NCBI RefSeq assembly: GCF_013141725.1
Contig: NZ_WHNZ01000039.1
Coordinates: forward strand, 248,001-312,000
Length of the DNA: 64,000 bases
DNA from: Paenibacillus planticolens
GTDB taxonomy: Bacteria; Bacillota; Bacilli; Paenibacillales; NBRC-103111
Direction: 5' to 3'
Part shown: positions 17,287 through 25,786 of the stretch, piece after piece
Position numbering within the stretch: position 1 is the stretch's first letter
Layout of the letters: the number at the start of each line of letters is the position of its first letter
Notes under the pieces: model-generated
Database searches by the model: none
What the model was told of the DNA's origin: nothing
Seen by the model: only the letters and a program-made list of their open reading frames with translations
Position numbers and translations under genes: made by a program

Positions 17287-18123
17287 CTAAATCCCTGCCG
17301 CCGCGTACACCTTATCAAAGCTCGCTTTGGAGCGCTGGGCCAAGCTCTCCGGGGAATCCGCCGGAGGCGCAGCCGTCAAAATCTCCTGCGAAACAGCGCC
17401 TTGATAGCCGATCCGCGCCAAACCTTGCAGGAAGCCGGCCAAGTCGATAACGCCTTCGCCCGGATACACACGCCCGTTATCCAGCACCTCCTCCACCGGC
17501 ACATCCGGTGCGTCGTTGATGTGGACGTGGACGATCTGCTCGGGGCGAAGCTTCTCAATGTCGGCCACCGTTAACCCGTTCGTGTACCAGTGGTACGCGT
17601 CGAACAGCAGGCCGACATTGCTCTCACCGATCGCATCGATCCAATCCAGCGTCTCTTCGAGCGTCCAGATGAACGGATGCTTCCAGCGCGTGCGCAGATG
17701 ATGCGGCCCCACGAATTCCAAACCGAGGCGAATGCCGTAAGCGCCAAGGATTCGCGCGCATGTGCGCAATCTGCGCGTAGCCAGCGCCATGAAATGCGCC
17801 GCTTTCAAATCCGTCGATGGCAAAACGTACGTGCAGCAGCTCGTACAGCCAAGCGCTGCCGCCGCCTCGGCCGCTTGGGTCAGCTTCGGCAGATCGGCGA
17901 GGAACGTCTCTTCGCTCCCCCGCCATTCCACCGGCAGACCGATGGCGCCGATGACGAGGCCATGCTTGCCCAGCAGCTCGCGCGCTCCGTCTGTGCCGTG
18001 GCTCTCCACCAGGGCAAGCGCGTCGATATCGACGGCTTCGAAGCCGTATTTTGCCGCTAACTCGATGAACTGCTCATTGCTTTCCAGCTTGCCAAGCCCT
18101 GCTCCCGTTAACCCTCTAAGCAT
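17287..18123 (-). CDS. Sugar phosphate isomerase/epimerase, xylose-isomerase-like TIM barrel
   Basis: This 278-residue cytoplasmic protein belongs to the AP endonuclease 2/xylose isomerase-like barrel superfamily. Supporting motifs are GLEFVGPHHLRT with a metal-binding Glu, GLLFDAYHWYTNG with Asp and His, HVHINDAP, and YPGEGVIDLAGFLQGLARIGYQGAVSQEI with a C-terminal metal Glu. These residues form the metal site of sugar epimerases and inosose isomerases. It is the second gene of a pair with the Gfo/Idh/MocA oxidoreductase (16-base gap), a common partnership in inositol-like or unusual sugar metabolism. The exact sugar is not evident. Confidence 0.88.
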   Translation of the reverse strand: MLRGLTGAGLGKLESNEQFIELAAKYGFEAVDIDALALVESHGTDGARELLGKHGLVIGAIGLPVEWRGSEETFLADLPKLTQAAEAAAALGCTSCCTYVLPSTDLKAAHFMALATRRLRTCARILGAYGIRLGLEFVGPHHLRTRWKHPFIWTLEETLDWIDAIGESNVGLLFDAYHWYTNGLTVADIEKLRPEQIVHVHINDAPDVPVEEVLDNGRVYPGEGVIDLAGFLQGLARIGYQGAVSQEILTAAPPADSPESLAQRSKASFDKVYAAAGI

Positions 18124-18139
18124 CGTGATCCCTCCTGAA

Positions 18140-19216
18140 TTAGATGTCCCAGTTTAGTTTGACTTCATTCCCTGTCCGGGAAGATTCATAGATTGCATCC
18201 AAAATTAAATTATTCGTATAGCCGGATAATGCGGAAGTAATGGGCTGTTTGCCGTCCCGAATACAATCCAGGAAATGTCTGCTTAGACGCAGGCGCTCGC
18301 CCTCATCATTCTCAGGCTTTTTCAAATCCGTCTCAATGGCCCGATTGAACTTCTCTGTCAGCAGTTTGCCGGATGCTCCTTTATAGCTCGCTCCGCCTTC
18401 GGAACCCATCAGATGAATGAACGGCGTGTTGTCCGTATCCATATGAACAGCCCAGCTCACTTCCAGCGTTAACGTACTGCCGTCTTCCATACGAATGAGA
18501 GCCGTAGCCAAATCTTCCACATCGTAAGTGCCGTTCCAGTTCGGCGTCCCCCATGTGCCAATCCCCTTCTTGCGGGGACCGAATTCCGCATAAGTAGCGC
18601 CAAAGACAGAGACCGGCTTCGGATTGCCCATCAAATAAAGCGCGAGATCCAGCATGTGAACTCCAATATCAATCAAAGGGCCTCCGCCCGATTCGTTCAT
18701 TTTCGTAAACCAAGTGCCCCAGCCCGGAATCCCTTTGCGGCGGAACCAGCCTGTTTTGGCCGTGTAGATTTTGCCGAGCTCGCCGGCTTCAACCTGCTCT
18801 TTGATCAGCTGCGGCACAGCTTCCCAGCGCATTTGGTGACCGATCATAACGGCTTTGTCCGATGCTTCGCTGGCTTTCAGAATTTGTTTGGCCGCTGCCG
18901 CATTGATGCCCATTGGCTTCTCGATCAGCACGTGCTTGCCGGCTTCAATGGCTTGAACAGCAAGCGAAGCATGATACTGGTTAGGCACGCCGATAATGAC
19001 AGCGTCAACATATTCACTTTGGATAAGCTCTTCAGGGGTAGCGGCCACATTGGCAATGCCGTACTCTTGCGCTTTGGCTTCCGCCAAGGGCAAGTACGCG
19101 TCCGTAATAGCCGTAATTTCACAGGATTCCGCCAATTTCAAAAACTCGCGTATATGCACGCCGCCGATATTGCCAGCACCGATAATACCTATTCTGATTT
19201 TGTTATCGCTTCCCAC
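18140..19216 (-). CDS. Gfo/Idh/MocA-family oxidoreductase
   Basis: This 358-residue NAD(P)-dependent dehydrogenase starts with a Rossmann fold (RIGIIGAGNIGGVH). The family motif EKPMGINAAAAKQIL follows, with the catalytic Lys of EKP, and then GGGPLIDIGVHMLDLALYLMG with the conserved Asp and His. I chose the GTG at 19216 because AAGGAGG lies 8 bases before it; the frame runs to an ATG at 19249, but AAGGAGG would then be inside the coding part and no site precedes that ATG. It leads the two-gene operon with the isomerase, and a divergent AraC regulator lies 120 bases away. Confidence 0.9.
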   Translation of the reverse strand: MGSDNKIRIGIIGAGNIGGVHIREFLKLAESCEITAITDAYLPLAEAKAQEYGIANVAATPEELIQSEYVDAVIIGVPNQYHASLAVQAIEAGKHVLIEKPMGINAAAAKQILKASEASDKAVMIGHQMRWEAVPQLIKEQVEAGELGKIYTAKTGWFRRKGIPGWGTWFTKMNESGGGPLIDIGVHMLDLALYLMGNPKPVSVFGATYAEFGPRKKGIGTWGTPNWNGTYDVEDLATALIRMEDGSTLTLEVSWAVHMDTDNTPFIHLMGSEGGASYKGASGKLLTEKFNRAIETDLKKPENDEGERLRLSRHFLDCIRDGKQPITSALSGYTNNLILDAIYESSRTGNEVKLNWDI

Positions 19217-19338
19217 AACGTGTTCCTCCTTCATAAGTGCATCTTGCACGACCCGCTTTTATGATAAAATAAATACAGCAGAAAAACGCACCTATATTTC
19301 GGAAAACGTCCCATTTCTTCGAAGGAGACCACCTTATT

Positions 19339-20247
19339 ATGACGTACTTTCCCGACTATTTGAAAACGTATCCAAATATGCACTCGTCCTTCCCTTTTCA
19401 CATCAGCAAAAATACCCTTGAACACGGCTTCAGGGCGCATCGCCACGATTTCCTGGAATTATCATATGTCATTGAAGGCACCGGCTCGGAGAGCATCAAT
19501 GATGTGAATCACGAGATGCGGACCGGCACGTTCACGTTCGTGCTTCCCTATCAAGTGCATGAAATTTTTACGGATCCGGGACAAAAGCTGGTTCTGTACA
19601 ACTGCATGTTCAGCATGGATCTGTTAATGGAATCAGGGAACGATCCCGGACTGTCAGGACTGCTGGGCGAGATGACCGCCATGCCGGCTTATATCCAGCT
19701 GCAGGGGCACGACCAACAGACGATGCTCGCTCTCCTTGAGGAGATGTATCAGGAATACAATGGCACCGAACGCTACAGGCAGACGCTCCTAAAAGGCAAA
19801 CTAAAGGAAATTCTCATCCGGTTCGACCGCCATCGTTGGAAGCAAAGTGAACAAGGAGCCCCCTTCGCAGCAGCAACAACAGCAGAATCCCTCCCGTTTC
19901 ACGGGGCGAAGACGAGCCACGCGGTTTGGCCCATCATACATTACATTCACCGCAACTATCAGGAAGAGCTTGCTTTATCCGACCTCGCTTCGCAGTTCTC
20001 CATGAGCGCTTCCCGCATCTCCGAGGTGATTAAGCAGACGACTGGACAAACCTTCGTTCATTTCCTGCATGATTTGCGTCTGCGCCATGCCTGCAGCCTG
20101 TTGGTGTCCACCGACATGAGCGTAACGGAAATTGCGCATGAGGTCGGCTACGGCTCGTACAAAACGTTTTCCCGCATTTTCCGGGAAAGCAAAGGCATCG
20201 TACCGAAGGATTACCGCAAAGCGGAGCATCATCGCCGGGTGACATGA
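19339..20247 (+). CDS. AraC-family regulator with N-terminal cupin domain
   Basis: This 302-residue regulator has an N-terminal cupin-like sugar-sensing domain (HDFLELSYVIEGTGSESIND, then GTFTFVLPYQVHEIF), and a C-terminal AraC DNA-binding domain at about 195-295 with both helix-turn-helix units (LALSDLASQFSMSASRISEVIKQ and VTEIAHEVGYGSYKTFSRIFRE). AAGGAG precedes the ATG by 12 bases. It is divergent from the oxidoreductase/isomerase operon and probably controls it in response to a sugar. Confidence 0.9.
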   Translation: MTYFPDYLKTYPNMHSSFPFHISKNTLEHGFRAHRHDFLELSYVIEGTGSESINDVNHEMRTGTFTFVLPYQVHEIFTDPGQKLVLYNCMFSMDLLMESGNDPGLSGLLGEMTAMPAYIQLQGHDQQTMLALLEEMYQEYNGTERYRQTLLKGKLKEILIRFDRHRWKQSEQGAPFAAATTAESLPFHGAKTSHAVWPIIHYIHRNYQEELALSDLASQFSMSASRISEVIKQTTGQTFVHFLHDLRLRHACSLLVSTDMSVTEIAHEVGYGSYKTFSRIFRESKGIVPKDYRKAEHHRRVT

Positions 20248-20570
20248 GAGGGCTGCCCTTAAGTTTGAACGGAGTGGGAACTAGGGTCCGCTAATTTCCG
20301 CGAAATGCACCATTCCTCCAGTCGAAAGGGAACTACAGGCCTCTATTTCACTGTTTCCAAGCCATTTGATGGCTTTGCATGCGAAATAAGACCCTGTAGT
20401 TCCGATTTTAGCCTGCAATCGGCCCATTTTGCCGAAATAGCGGACTGTAGGTTCCCTTTCGCACACAGGTCCTTCCATCTTGAGACGCACCGCTTTCACT
20501 GGAGAGTCCGCAAGGTTTAAAATCTCCTGCGGAACGAAGGCGTGGTTGTAAGCATGTAGAAGCGCGTACG
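20248..20570. repeat. Second copy of the GGGAACTACAGG inverted repeat
   Basis: GGGAACTACAGG followed by CCTCTATTTC lies at 20328-20350 and faces GAAATAAGACCCTGTAGTTC at 20383-20402. A further degenerate arm (TTTTGCCGAAATAGCGGACT, then GTAGGTTCCC) extends to 20458. The arms match those at 2.7 kb. No coding frame is credible. Confidence 0.8.
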
Positions 20571-20590
20571 CATCAGCTTGGCGCTCTATG

Positions 20591-20778
20591 TTGCACTTTG
20601 TGCAGTATAGAGTGGGCATAATGCGGCAAAAGCTCACTCTCGTTGTACAAAGTACAATCATTTCGCTAGATTTGCGCTGAAAACTAGCTTTTGAGGAAAA
20701 ATGATTGCACTTAGTGCAATATAGCTGCCGGAGAAGCCAAAATAGGCTGAAATGGTTGTACATAGTGCAATATAGCTA
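20591..20778. repeat. Cluster of four short palindromes
   Basis: Four related palindromes occur at 20591 (TTGCACTTTGTGCA), 20643 (TTGTACAAAGTACAA), 20705 (TTGCACTTAGTGCAA) and 20756 (TTGTACATAGTGCAA), spaced 52, 62 and 51 bases. The last two are followed by TATAGCT. They may be a repeat family or protein-binding sites. Confidence 0.75.
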
Positions 20779-21286
20779 TGTTAGTCAAAGTGAAGAGAGT
20801 GATAATGCACAAATACCAAGGTGAGCTGAAAGTGCTGTTGTAGCAGGAAGAGTCTCGTGTGTTTCACCATGCGGGAAAGTAGCACCAGAGTATATGGAAA
20901 TTGGGTTCAGTGTAAATCGTACCGGAGCTGGGCTCAGGTCAAGTTGCGGGGCCAGGAGGCTGCCGCAGCAAGTTCCGCGCCCGTCCATTTGCCCATGCTC
21001 ACGGCGCAAGTCCGCCTCATGCGGACCAGCTGCAGTCCCCCAAATAACCCGCCCAGCTTCCGGCAATACTACTCTAGTCCCTTCCAGCTCCTCCACTTCC
21101 TTCTCTCTGCAACTATACATTCCTTGACAGGAATATTCCCGATAGAGTATATTAAATGCATGAGCTCGACTATGAGCTCTCCCGCAGTAAATCTATCGCT
21201 GGTCGCCTATTTCAACGTGGAAGAGAAGCCCGTTTTGCTTTTGAATCGCAGCACCTTATTATTCCAAATTATGGAGGTATTCACCC
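20779..21286. other. Gene-free stretch before the SRPBCC gene with a promoter candidate
   Basis: TTGACA at 21124-21129 and TATATT at 21148-21153 are 18 bases apart and face the SRPBCC gene, giving a leader of about 125 bases. Long frames on both strands in the region (for example 20785-21120 minus) lack a ribosome binding site and any recognisable sequence. Confidence 0.5.
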
Positions 21287-21793
21287 ATGTCCGAAACTAC
21301 AAACGCCAATCAGTTAGTCATTACCCGCACGTTCAATGCTCCCCGCGAGCTCGTCTTCAAATGCTGGACGGAGCCTGAGCACCTCCTGAACTGGTGGGGG
21401 CCTGCCGGAATGAATTTGGAAGTCGCTTCCTTGGACCTTCGTCCCGGCGGCGTGTTTCACTACAGCATGAAATCTCCTGAAGGGTTCCAAATGTGGGGGA
21501 AATTTGTTTATGGCGAAATTACACCTCCGGAAAAACTTGTTTTCACGAACTCGTTCTCCGATGAGGAAGCCAACACGGTACGCGCCCCATTCAGCCCTGT
21601 TTTCCCGCTTGAAATTATGAATACTCTAACGTTCGAAGAGCAAGACGGCAAAACGGTTCTTACGATGCGCGGAGGCCCGGTGAACCCAACCGAAGAAGAG
21701 GCCGCATTCTTCGCTTCCATGGCAGAAAGCATGCAGCAAGGTTTCGGCGGCACGTTCGGACAACTCGACGAATACTTGGCGAAACTCGCCTAA
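21287..21793 (+). CDS. SRPBCC (AHSA1-type) domain protein
   Basis: This 168-residue single-domain cytoplasmic protein has the activator-of-Hsp90-ATPase-like START-fold signature: VITRTFNAPRELVFKCWTEPEHLLNWWGP at the N-terminus, YGEITPPEKLVFTNSF mid-domain, and TVLTMRGG near the end. Such proteins bind small hydrophobic ligands, and in Bacillota they often accompany ArsR repressors, although none lies here. GGAGGT precedes the ATG. A strong terminator follows at 21802-21831, so it is monocistronic. The ligand is not known. Confidence 0.88.
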   Translation: MSETTNANQLVITRTFNAPRELVFKCWTEPEHLLNWWGPAGMNLEVASLDLRPGGVFHYSMKSPEGFQMWGKFVYGEITPPEKLVFTNSFSDEEANTVRAPFSPVFPLEIMNTLTFEEQDGKTVLTMRGGPVNPTEEEAAFFASMAESMQQGFGGTFGQLDEYLAKLA

Positions 21794-21801
21794 CCCCTAT
21801 G

Positions 21802-21831
21802 CACCGGCTCGATCTGAGCCGGTGTTTTTTT
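21802..21831 (+). terminator. Intrinsic terminator after the SRPBCC gene
   Basis: CACCGGCTC and GAGCCGGTG form a perfect 9-bp stem around GATCT, followed by seven Ts. Confidence 0.95.
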
Positions 21832-21948
21832 CTGCCCTCACCGAAGAATGCCCGCCGGACGTCACAAAAAAGGCCTGTTCATCCGAAATATATTAGGAAG
21901 CCGAACAAGTTTCGGCAGCATTCGACTGAACTTAAAGGAGACTACTCT

Positions 21949-23400
21949 ATGTTTCGCCATAAAATGAAGTCCGGCGCCGCTCTTCTGCTGACGGCTGCTC
22001 TTTTCGCGGGGGGGACGCCGGCATCCGCCCTCTATTCCCCTTCCGTTAACGCTGTAACGAAGCAGGTCACCGCTCAAGGGAAAACCTTCAGCGTCAGCAC
22101 CGTCACGGTCGACTTGACCGACCCGACACTGGAGCTTGCTCCCGCTTTAGCTGACGGAGGAATCGGTCATGACGCTCCACTACAGGCTATCGCGGAACGC
22201 GAAGGAGCGGTTGCCGCGATTAACGGCACGTTTTTCAACGCGTATGAGTCCGACCCGTACTCCCGCTACCCGAATGGCACACTGCTGCAAGCCGGTGAAG
22301 CTATGCATTCAGGGGAAAACCAGACTTTTATTTTGAATCGGGATAAAGTTCCGGGTATTCAATTCGTGGATCTCGACATCGCCGTGCGCGTCAGTGAAGG
22401 TTCAGGCACTTATACCATCAACCCCTGGGGAGTTAACAAATATTACGGAGAAGGCAGCACCGACCAGATCGTCTGGTACACGCCGGATTTTGGCCGCTGG
22501 ATTGGGTTCCCTAACGGCACAAAAGTCGTCATTGAAGGCGGGCTCATCACGCGAATCACGAACGATTCCGTCCAGGTTCCTGCCGGCGGTTACGTCTTGT
22601 TTGTCGGAAACAGCGCCAACAACCGGCAGTACGTCCTGCCGAATCTGGACGTCGGCGACAGAGTCACCAAGGAGCTGATGGCCAAAGGGGAAGGCGGCAG
22701 CTCCCTGAACGCCTTGTCGTGGCTGGCGGCCATCGGGGCCGGACCGAAGCTGGTCACTAGCGGCTCCGTTGATCTCAACGTCAACCGAGACGGCTTCTCC
22801 GACCCGAAGGTGACGCAATCTTCCGCGGCGCGAAGCTTCATCGGCATCGACGGGTCCGACCGTCTCGTGATGGGAACCGTGCCGAGTGCAACGCTTTCCC
22901 AGCTCGCCGCCATCGCCGTTCAGCTTGGGCTGAAGGAAGCGATGAACATGGACGGCGGGTCCAGCTCCGGGCTGTATGCCAACGGCAGCATGCTGACCTA
23001 CCCCGGCCGCGAGCTGAGCAATGCACTCGTCGTGCGCAAGCTGGACAAGCCGAAGGTGCAAATCGACATCAACGGGCAGCCGGTGTATGACTACAGCGGC
23101 TTTATCGTCAAGGAGACGACCGTTGTTCCGATTCGCCCCTTCATCACGGCGATGAATGCCGGTTTTCAGTGGGATGCCGCAACGCGGACGGCGACCATCA
23201 CGAACGCCGGAGTCACGATGAAGCTGAAAGATGGCAGCTCCACAGCAACGGTGAACGGGAAATCCGTCGCCGTGCCCGTGCCGCTGCAAATTATGGAGGA
23301 CAGCCGCATGTATGTTCCGCTCCGCCTCGTAGCGGAATCGCTAAACAGCAAAGTGGACTGGAACAGCCGCTTGTACCGGGCGTCCGTCCGCCTGCCTTAA
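21949..23400 (+). CDS. Secreted phosphodiester glycosidase-like protein with copper-amine-oxidase-type N domain at its C-terminus
   Basis: This 483-residue protein has a signal peptide (FRHKMKSGAALLLTAALFAG, cleavage near ASA). A phosphodiester glycosidase/NAGPA domain follows (about 45-335), with GAVAAINGTFFNAY and the signature EAMNMDGGSSSGLYANG. The C-terminal 110 residues form a Cu_amine_oxidN1-type stalk domain (VQIDINGQPVYDY and MYVPLRLVAESLNSKVDWN), common in Paenibacillus surface proteins. I chose the ATG at 21949 because AAAGGAG precedes it by 9 bases; the frame extends 50 codons upstream into the terminator region. NAGPA-type enzymes remove GlcNAc from phosphodiesters, so cell wall or teichoic acid is a possible target. 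Confidence 0.88.
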   Translation: MFRHKMKSGAALLLTAALFAGGTPASALYSPSVNAVTKQVTAQGKTFSVSTVTVDLTDPTLELAPALADGGIGHDAPLQAIAEREGAVAAINGTFFNAYESDPYSRYPNGTLLQAGEAMHSGENQTFILNRDKVPGIQFVDLDIAVRVSEGSGTYTINPWGVNKYYGEGSTDQIVWYTPDFGRWIGFPNGTKVVIEGGLITRITNDSVQVPAGGYVLFVGNSANNRQYVLPNLDVGDRVTKELMAKGEGGSSLNALSWLAAIGAGPKLVTSGSVDLNVNRDGFSDPKVTQSSAARSFIGIDGSDRLVMGTVPSATLSQLAAIAVQLGLKEAMNMDGGSSSGLYANGSMLTYPGRELSNALVVRKLDKPKVQIDINGQPVYDYSGFIVKETTVVPIRPFITAMNAGFQWDAATRTATITNAGVTMKLKDGSSTATVNGKSVAVPVPLQIMEDSRMYVPLRLVAESLNSKVDWNSRLYRASVRLP

Positions 23401-23417
23401 TGCGCAAGGATGCGAAA

Positions 23418-23455
23418 ACAAAGACCTGGGACGCAGTCTCGGGTCTTTGTTTTTC
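23418..23455 (+). terminator. Intrinsic terminator after the glycosidase gene
   Basis: ACAAAGACC and GGTCTTTGT form a stem around a 13-base loop, followed by a T run. Confidence 0.9.
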
Positions 23456-23511
23456 ATCCCATAACGCTTATAATAAAACGAGAAAAAGTTTAAAAGAAAA
23501 GGTGTCATTTC

Positions 23512-25068
23512 ATGAGCATATTAAACGTAGAAAGATTAAGCCACGGCTTTGGAGACCGCGCCATCTTCAACGACGTCTCGTTCCGCCTGCTCAAAGGGGA
23601 GCACATCGGACTCATCGGCGCAAACGGCGAAGGCAAATCGACCTTCATGAACATCATTACGGGCAAGCTTCAGCCCGACGACGGGAAGGTTGAATGGTCC
23701 AAGCGCATGCGCGTTGGCTACCTGGATCAACATGCTGTGCTAAGCAAGGGCATGTCGATCCGCGACGTCCTGAAAGGAGCTTTCCAATATCTGTTCGACA
23801 TGGAACAGGAAATGAACGATATGTACGGCCGAATGGGCGACGTGACGCCGGAAGAGCTCGAACAGATGCTGGAGGACGTCGGCACGATTCAGGATACTTT
23901 GACGAATCAAGATTTTTACATGATCGATGCCAAAATCGAAGAAACCGCCCGCGGGCTGGGTCTTACCGATATCGGCCTGGATAAGGATGTCAACGATTTA
24001 AGCGGCGGACAGCGTACGAAAGTATTGCTGGCGAAATTGCTGCTCGAAAAGCCGGACATTTTGCTCCTCGATGAGCCTACCAACTATTTGGATGAGCAGC
24101 ACATCGAATGGCTGAAGCGTTACCTGCAGGAATACGAGAATGCCTTCATTCTGATTTCTCATGACATCCCATTCTTAAACAGCGTCATCAACCTGATCTA
24201 CCACATGGAAAATCAGGCGTTAAACCGCTACGTCGGGGACTATAATCATTTCCAACAAGTCCACGAAATGAAAAAGCAGCAGCTGGAATCCGCGTATAAG
24301 CGCCAACAACAGGAAATTTCCGAGCTGAAGGACTTTGTCGCCCGTAACAAAGCAAGCGTTGCGACACGGAACATGGCGATGTCCAGACAGAAAAAACTCG
24401 ACAAAATGGACGTCATCGAGCTGGCGAGGGAGAAACCGAAGCCACAGTTCAATTTCAAAGAAGGCCGTACATCAGGCAAGCTGATTTTCGAAACGACCGA
24501 TCTCGTCATCGGCTACGACTCACCGTTATCCAGACCTCTGAACCTGCGTATGGAACGCGGACAGAAGATTGCTCTTGTCGGTGCGAACGGTATCGGGAAA
24601 ACGACGTTGCTGCGGAGTATTTTAGGCGAAATCACGCCCGTATCCGGGTCTGTTCAAAAAGGAGACAACCAGCAAATCGGCTACTTCCAGCAGGAAATCA
24701 AAGATTCCAACAACAACACCTGCATCGAGGAAGTGTGGAATGAGTTCCCTTCGTTCACACAATTCGAAGTGCGCGCGGCGTTAGCCAAATGCGGCCTCAC
24801 CACGAAGCACATCGAGAGCAAAGTTGTTGTGCTGAGCGGCGGCGAGAAGGCGAAAGTTCGCCTCTGCAAGCTGATCAACCGCGAAACGAACCTGCTCGTG
24901 CTCGATGAGCCGACCAACCACTTGGATGTGGATGCCAAGGACGAGCTCAAGCGTGCGCTTCAGGCATATAAAGGCAGCATCCTGCTCATTTCCCACGAAC
25001 CGGACTTCTATCGCGATGTCGTGACGGAAACGTGGAATTGCGAGTCCTGGACAACGAAAGTGTTCTAA
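23512..25068 (+). CDS. ABC-F family ATPase
   Basis: This 518-residue protein has two ABC ATPase domains and no membrane segment. The first has Walker A GANGEGKST (about 37-45), signature LSGGQRT and Walker B LLLDEPTNYLD. The second has GANGIGKTT, LSGGEKAK and LVLDEPTNHLD, joined by a charged helical linker (about 240-310). This is the ABC-F layout, whose members act on ribosomes in translation control or antibiotic protection rather than transport. AAAGGTG precedes the ATG. It is monocistronic with a terminator at 25077-25125. Whether it is a housekeeping (EttA/YbiT/YkpA-like) or a resistance type cannot be settled here. Confidence 0.9.
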   Translation: MSILNVERLSHGFGDRAIFNDVSFRLLKGEHIGLIGANGEGKSTFMNIITGKLQPDDGKVEWSKRMRVGYLDQHAVLSKGMSIRDVLKGAFQYLFDMEQEMNDMYGRMGDVTPEELEQMLEDVGTIQDTLTNQDFYMIDAKIEETARGLGLTDIGLDKDVNDLSGGQRTKVLLAKLLLEKPDILLLDEPTNYLDEQHIEWLKRYLQEYENAFILISHDIPFLNSVINLIYHMENQALNRYVGDYNHFQQVHEMKKQQLESAYKRQQQEISELKDFVARNKASVATRNMAMSRQKKLDKMDVIELAREKPKPQFNFKEGRTSGKLIFETTDLVIGYDSPLSRPLNLRMERGQKIALVGANGIGKTTLLRSILGEITPVSGSVQKGDNQQIGYFQQEIKDSNNNTCIEEVWNEFPSFTQFEVRAALAKCGLTTKHIESKVVVLSGGEKAKVRLCKLINRETNLLVLDEPTNHLDVDAKDELKRALQAYKGSILLISHEPDFYRDVVTETWNCESWTTKVF

Positions 25069-25076
25069 TCATAGGA

Positions 25077-25125
25077 AGAGGGCCTCTTCGAGTAGATTAC
25101 TCTGCTTGAGGATGCCCTCTTTTTT
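25077..25125 (+). terminator. Intrinsic terminator after the ABC-F gene
   Basis: AGAGGGC and GCCCTCT pair across a long partly paired loop, followed by five Ts. Confidence 0.85.
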
Positions 25126-25161
25126 ACCGTCATCTCCGCCAAGCATCCGACTTGCTTTCAA

Positions 25162-25180
25162 ATGATACGAAGTGTATCAT
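25162..25180. promoter_or_regulatory. Palindrome ATGATAC-N5-GTATCAT upstream of the small membrane protein
   Basis: ATGATACGAAGTGTATCAT lies about 55 bases before the downstream ATG. The core TGATACGAAGTGTAT recurs inside the gene around 25359-25373. It may be a repressor site (TetR-like); an overlap with a Fur-like GATAATGATAC on the minus strand is also possible. Confidence 0.5.
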
Positions 25181-25233
25181 TATCATGAGATTATCCTTAC
25201 CGCTCTTACTCATGATTGAAAGCGAGGACGCCC

Positions 25234-25566
25234 ATGCCTGTCGTTCGCCATTTCCTCCAAAGTAAAATGCTCGTTTGGCTGTTCATCTTATGCCTGAGCG
25301 ACGCCCTATTTACCGACATCGGCCTGCGTCTGTCCTTCATTGAAGAGATGAACCCTCTGATACGAAGTGTATACGAGTGGCATGTGTTTGCGTATTATTG
25401 CCTAAAACTCGTCCTCCCTCTGCTGCTCATGGCCTTCTACCCCTATATCCGTAAACGAGCTTGGGTCAAGCCCTGCCTCTCCTTCACGGTCATCATCTAT
25501 GGAGCCGTCAATGTAGTTCACTTCATCTGGCTGTCGTATGGATTGAAATACTTTGCGAACAGCTAG
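25234..25566 (+). CDS. Small membrane protein, DUF5658-like
   Basis: This 110-residue protein has three hydrophobic segments (MLVWLFILCLSDALFTDIGL, YYCLKLVLPLLLMAFYPY, PCLSFTVIIYGAVNVVHFIW). The pattern DALFTDIGLRL...EEMNPLIR resembles the DUF5658 family, in which a conserved Asp-x-x-Thr and a Glu-Asn-Pro-Leu motif occur in the first helix and loop. I chose the ATG at 25234 because GAGG lies 6 bases before it; a TTG at 25216 is the alternative. The function of the family is unknown. Confidence 0.75.
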   Translation: MPVVRHFLQSKMLVWLFILCLSDALFTDIGLRLSFIEEMNPLIRSVYEWHVFAYYCLKLVLPLLLMAFYPYIRKRAWVKPCLSFTVIIYGAVNVVHFIWLSYGLKYFANS

Positions 25567-25613
25567 CCGTTAAATTTCCAACCCCCACTCACACGTCAGC
25601 TGAGACGTCGCAA

Positions 25614-25655
25614 TAAAAAAAGAGCCTTGCCTGAACGCAAGCTCAGCATGGCTCT
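25614..25655 (-). terminator. Terminator shared by the phzF remnant and the hybrid kinase gene
   Basis: On the minus strand AGAGCC pairs with GGCTCT across a 23-base inner part containing CTGA/TCAG pairing, followed by seven Ts. It overlaps the stop codon of the phzF remnant, so it was probably that gene's terminator. Confidence 0.8.
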
Positions 25656-25786
25656 TACTTATAGCAAACCTCAAAATCTTTCACATGCACTGCGGTACCT
25701 GCAATCTTAATGCCCCATGCGTCCTGGAGCGTGTCGACAAATACGCTGACTCGGCCGTCTCTTCCGATCTCATGACCTTGCTCCCT
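25655..25786 (-). pseudogene. 3' remnant of a PhzF-family isomerase gene
   Basis: In the frame ending at 25655 the minus strand reads Arg-EQGHEIGRDGRVSVFVD, later GIKIAGTAVHVKDFEV, then a stop. This is the C-terminal signature of PhzF/YddE-type proteins (EQG..xGR.GR.xV then GG.AV.V). Only about 43 codons remain. The frame enters the last bases of the hybrid kinase gene and no start codon is present, so most of phzF has been lost at a junction near 25785. Confidence 0.7.

Noticed and set aside
20281..20763. 160-codon minus-strand frame
   Set aside because: It lies on the inverted repeat and the palindrome cluster. It has no ribosome binding site and no family resemblance.
20785..21120. 111-codon minus-strand frame
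   Set aside because: No ribosome binding site and no recognisable sequence.
22402..23289. 295-codon minus-strand frame
   Set aside because: Antisense shadow of the phosphodiester glycosidase gene, which has a signal peptide and a good ribosome binding site.
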